In this document: positions 12,801-14,988 of the stretch, in pieces
Layout: each line of letters starts with the position of its first letter
Position numbering within the stretch: position 1 is the first letter of the stretch
From: an uncultured Clostridia bacterium
Lineage (GTDB): Bacteria; Bacillota; Clostridia; Oscillospirales; CAG-382
Assembly (NCBI GenBank): GCA_947305675.1
Contig: CAMZED010000027.1
Location: 1-14,988 of the forward strand
Length of the DNA: 14,988 bases
Direction: 5' to 3'
Program-made: the position numbers and the translations under genes
Notes under the pieces: model-generated
Database searches by the model: none
What the model saw: only the letters and a program-made list of their open reading frames with translations
Told to the model about the DNA's origin: nothing

Positions 12801-14988
12801 ATGAAGAAATTCTTAGCAATTCTTCTTGTTGCTCTTATGGCTGTCGGTGTTCTTGCGTCCTGCAACACAACGACCGAAACCAGCAGCCAGTCCGGCGACA
12901 CGTCTACCCCGGCCGAATCAACTCCGGATGAATCTTCCGAAGATGCAGGCCCCGTTGTGATCTTTGATGAAGATCGCATCAACCCCCCGTACGTCGCTCC
13001 CGAACGCGGACAGACCTATGAACGCGAAGATGACGGCGAAGTTTACGACGCAGCTCTCAGCTACTATGAAGAACTCGTCACCGAAGCTAAAGCTGCCGAA
13101 ACCATCAGCGAACGTTTTGTGAAATTCGCAAAAGCTGAAGCAGTGCTTCTCGAATCCGCTGTTATGGTTCCCGCTACCACCCAGGGCGGTGCTTACACCA
13201 TCAGCCGCATAGCTCCCAGAACCGTTCCTTACGTACAGTGGGGCAACGATGACGACCGTCTTAAAGGCGTTATCATTTCTGACGAGTTCCTTACCAAAGA
13301 AGAACGCGCTGAACTGCTCGAGATCTGGGGAAAAGCAATGCTCGGCGAAGCTGAATACGATCCTAAAGGATACCTCACTTCCAAAGGCCACACCATCAAC
13401 ACCGTTTACAACACCACCTTCTCCACCGCTTGCGCTACTCTCGACTGGCTGAACACTTCCATGCAGTCCGATACCGAGATCACTGTTAACACCGTTGACG
13501 GTCTTGTTGAATACAACAACCTCAACCAAATGAAACCCGCGCTTGCCGAAAGTTGGTCGATTTCCGAAGACGGCAAAGTTTACACCTTCAACATCCGTAA
13601 AGGCGTTTACTGGTACACCGCGGAAGGCAAACAGTATGCAGAAGTTACCGCTAACGACTTCGTTGCCGGTCTCCGTCACATGCTCGACTGCCAGGAAGGC
13701 CTCGAATGGCTCGTTGACGATCTGATCGTCGGCGCTACCGCTTACTACAAAGGCGAAGGCGACTGGGATTCTGTCGGATACAAAGCTCCCGATAAATACA
13801 CCCTTCAGGTCACCCTCGAACAGCCCACTTCTTACTTCCTCACCATGCTCACCTACTCCTGCTTCCTCCCGATCTGCGACAGCTTCTATCAGGCACAGGG
13901 CGGCGTTTACGGCGTAGATGAATATGCAGCAGCTTCCGCTGACACCACCAAGTATCGCTTCGGTCAGACCACCGACGTTTCTACCCAGGTTTACTGCGGA
14001 CCGTTCCTCGTAAGCAAACTCCAGTCCGACTCTGAAATAGTTCTCGTTCAGAACCCGAACTACTACAAGAAAGACGAAGTCAACATCACCGAGATCCACT
14101 GGATCAAAGACATGGGCGAAGATCCCGCCGCCACCTACAACGATACTGTTAAAGGCACTTATCCCGGCACGGGTCTTTCCGAATCCAGCGGTACCCTCAA
14201 GATGGCTAAAGATGACGGCAATTTCGATAAATACGCCTACATCTCCGATACCACTTCCACCACCTACTTCGGCGGTATGAACCTCAACCGCGGCACGTTC
14301 GGCCTCGACAACGGCGCCGGCCAGTCCGTTAAGACCGAAGATCAGAAGATCGATACTCACATCGCTCTCAACAACAAGAACTTCCGTAAAGCTCTCGCGT
14401 TCGCGTTCGACAAAGGCACCTACAACGGCGTCACCCGCGGCGAAGATCTTAAATACACCAACCTCAGGAATATGTACACGCATCCTGAATTCGTATCTCT
14501 TGAAGAAGACGTTAAAGTCGACGGTAAAGAATGGGTTGCCGGCACCATGTACGGTGAAATCGTTCAATGGTACCTCGAACAGCTCGGCTCGCCTGTTAAA
14601 GTTGCCGACGGCATCGACGGCTGGTTCAATCCCGAAGCTGCTAAAGCCGCTCTCGCAGCCGCTAAAGAAGAACTCGGTGATTCCGTAAGCTGGCCGATCC
14701 ACATCGACGTCCTCACTTACACTCCCGCTCCTTCCTATGTTGCTCAGTCTGAAGCATACAAGAGCGTTATCGAAAACTGCCTCGGCACCGACAACGTTGT
14801 TGTTGACATAATCGGTCTGGATACTTCCGACGATTACTACGCACTCGGCTACCGCGCTAAGAACGGCGCCGCCGGCGGCTTCGACTTCTTCGCAGGTTCC
14901 GGATGGGGTCCTGACTACGGCGATCCTTCCACCTACCTCGACACCTTCCGCGGCTATGAAGCCGGCTACATGACCAAGGTCATCGGCC
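12801..14988 (+). CDS. AmiA/OppA-like oligopeptide-binding lipoprotein with rearranged domain order (3' truncated by window edge)
   Basis: First 729 codons of a predicted membrane-anchored peptide-binding protein (SBP_bac_5 family) for an Opp-type importer. Lipobox LASC gives Cys21, then a Ser/Thr/Glu linker (22-50). From about residue 200 it follows the normal family order: TVYNTTFSTACATLDW, VNTVDGLVEYN, PALAESWSISEDGKVYTF, RKGVYWYTAEGK, VTANDFVAG, YCGPFLV, NPNYYKKD, FRKALAFAFDK, SGWGPDYGDPSTYLD (near 705-720). Residues about 80-180 instead resemble the C-terminal tail of AmiA-like proteins (SERFVKFAKAEAVLLESA, VP, SRIAPRTVPYVQWG, LTKEERAELLEIWGKA), so tail comes before head. Start is firm: AAGGAGG ten bases before ATG. 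Very even codon choice (GCT, GTT, CTC, GAA) suggests high expression. No permease or ATPase is seen before the window ends. Confidence 0.9.
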   Translation, partial: MKKFLAILLVALMAVGVLASCNTTTETSSQSGDTSTPAESTPDESSEDAGPVVIFDEDRINPPYVAPERGQTYEREDDGEVYDAALSYYEELVTEAKAAETISERFVKFAKAEAVLLESAVMVPATTQGGAYTISRIAPRTVPYVQWGNDDDRLKGVIISDEFLTKEERAELLEIWGKAMLGEAEYDPKGYLTSKGHTINTVYNTTFSTACATLDWLNTSMQSDTEITVNTVDGLVEYNNLNQMKPALAESWSISEDGKVYTFNIRKGVYWYTAEGKQYAEVTANDFVAGLRHMLDCQEGLEWLVDDLIVGATAYYKGEGDWDSVGYKAPDKYTLQVTLEQPTSYFLTMLTYSCFLPICDSFYQAQGGVYGVDEYAAASADTTKYRFGQTTDVSTQVYCGPFLVSKLQSDSEIVLVQNPNYYKKDEVNITEIHWIKDMGEDPAATYNDTVKGTYPGTGLSESSGTLKMAKDDGNFDKYAYISDTTSTTYFGGMNLNRGTFGLDNGAGQSVKTEDQKIDTHIALNNKNFRKALAFAFDKGTYNGVTRGEDLKYTNLRNMYTHPEFVSLEEDVKVDGKEWVAGTMYGEIVQWYLEQLGSPVKVADGIDGWFNPEAAKAALAAAKEELGDSVSWPIHIDVLTYTPAPSYVAQSEAYKSVIENCLGTDNVVVDIIGLDTSDDYYALGYRAKNGAAGGFDFFAGSGWGPDYGDPSTYLDTFRGYEAGYMTKVIG

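Noticed and set aside
12918..14702. A 594-codon minus-strand open frame within the peptide-binding lipoprotein gene
   Set aside because: Codon-aligned shadow of a strongly biased gene that avoids TTA, CTA and TCA. The product is Val/Gly/Phe-rich with no recognisable family, while the sense frame is plainly SBP_bac_5.

Overview
The window looks like a chromosomal segment from a Gram-positive, probably clostridial (Oscillospiraceae/Christensenellales-type), bacterium with intermediate GC. The evidence is several MKK-type lipoproteins with lipoboxes followed by long Ser/Glu/Pro/Asp linkers, a DUF4855 surface protein with a C-terminal membrane anchor, a short CysE, a type Ic-like aspartate aminotransferase, and strong AGGAGG ribosome binding sites. 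Placement at genus level is not possible from the sequence alone. Every recognised gene lies on the + strand.

Layout: (1) 1-2048 holds the 3' end of asnS and an aspartate aminotransferase, closed by an intrinsic terminator. (2) 2127-9685 is a probable transcription unit. It opens with an extended -10 promoter and encodes a lipoprotein solute-binding protein, a secreted and membrane-anchored DUF4855 protein, a CBM9-like lipoprotein with a repeat-encoded linker, a xylose-isomerase-like TIM-barrel sugar isomerase/epimerase, a small one-pass membrane protein, and serine acetyltransferase. It ends with a strong terminator. Three of the six products would act outside the membrane, which suggests surface handling of a carbohydrate, with the TIM-barrel enzyme acting on the product inside the cell. 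No permease, ATPase or classical glycosidase is encoded here. (3) 9740-12525 carries its own extended -10 promoter and a TldD/TldE(PmbA)-type metallopeptidase pair. The tldD-like reading frame is interrupted by an in-frame TAA close to its 5' end. (4) 12590-14988 has a third extended -10 promoter, a ~175-nt AU-rich leader with small hairpins and two short overlapping ORFs, and the 5' 729 codons of a large AmiA/OppA-like peptide-binding lipoprotein that runs off the window.

The most unusual item is that last protein. A stretch resembling the C-terminal end of the AmiA/OppA family sits near its N-terminus, ahead of the normal start of the family domain. This looks like a circular permutation or a partial duplication of a substrate-binding protein. 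The interrupted tldD and the DUF4855/CBM9/solute-binding surface set are the next most interesting. All functional assignments come from recognising motifs by eye; no database search was run.
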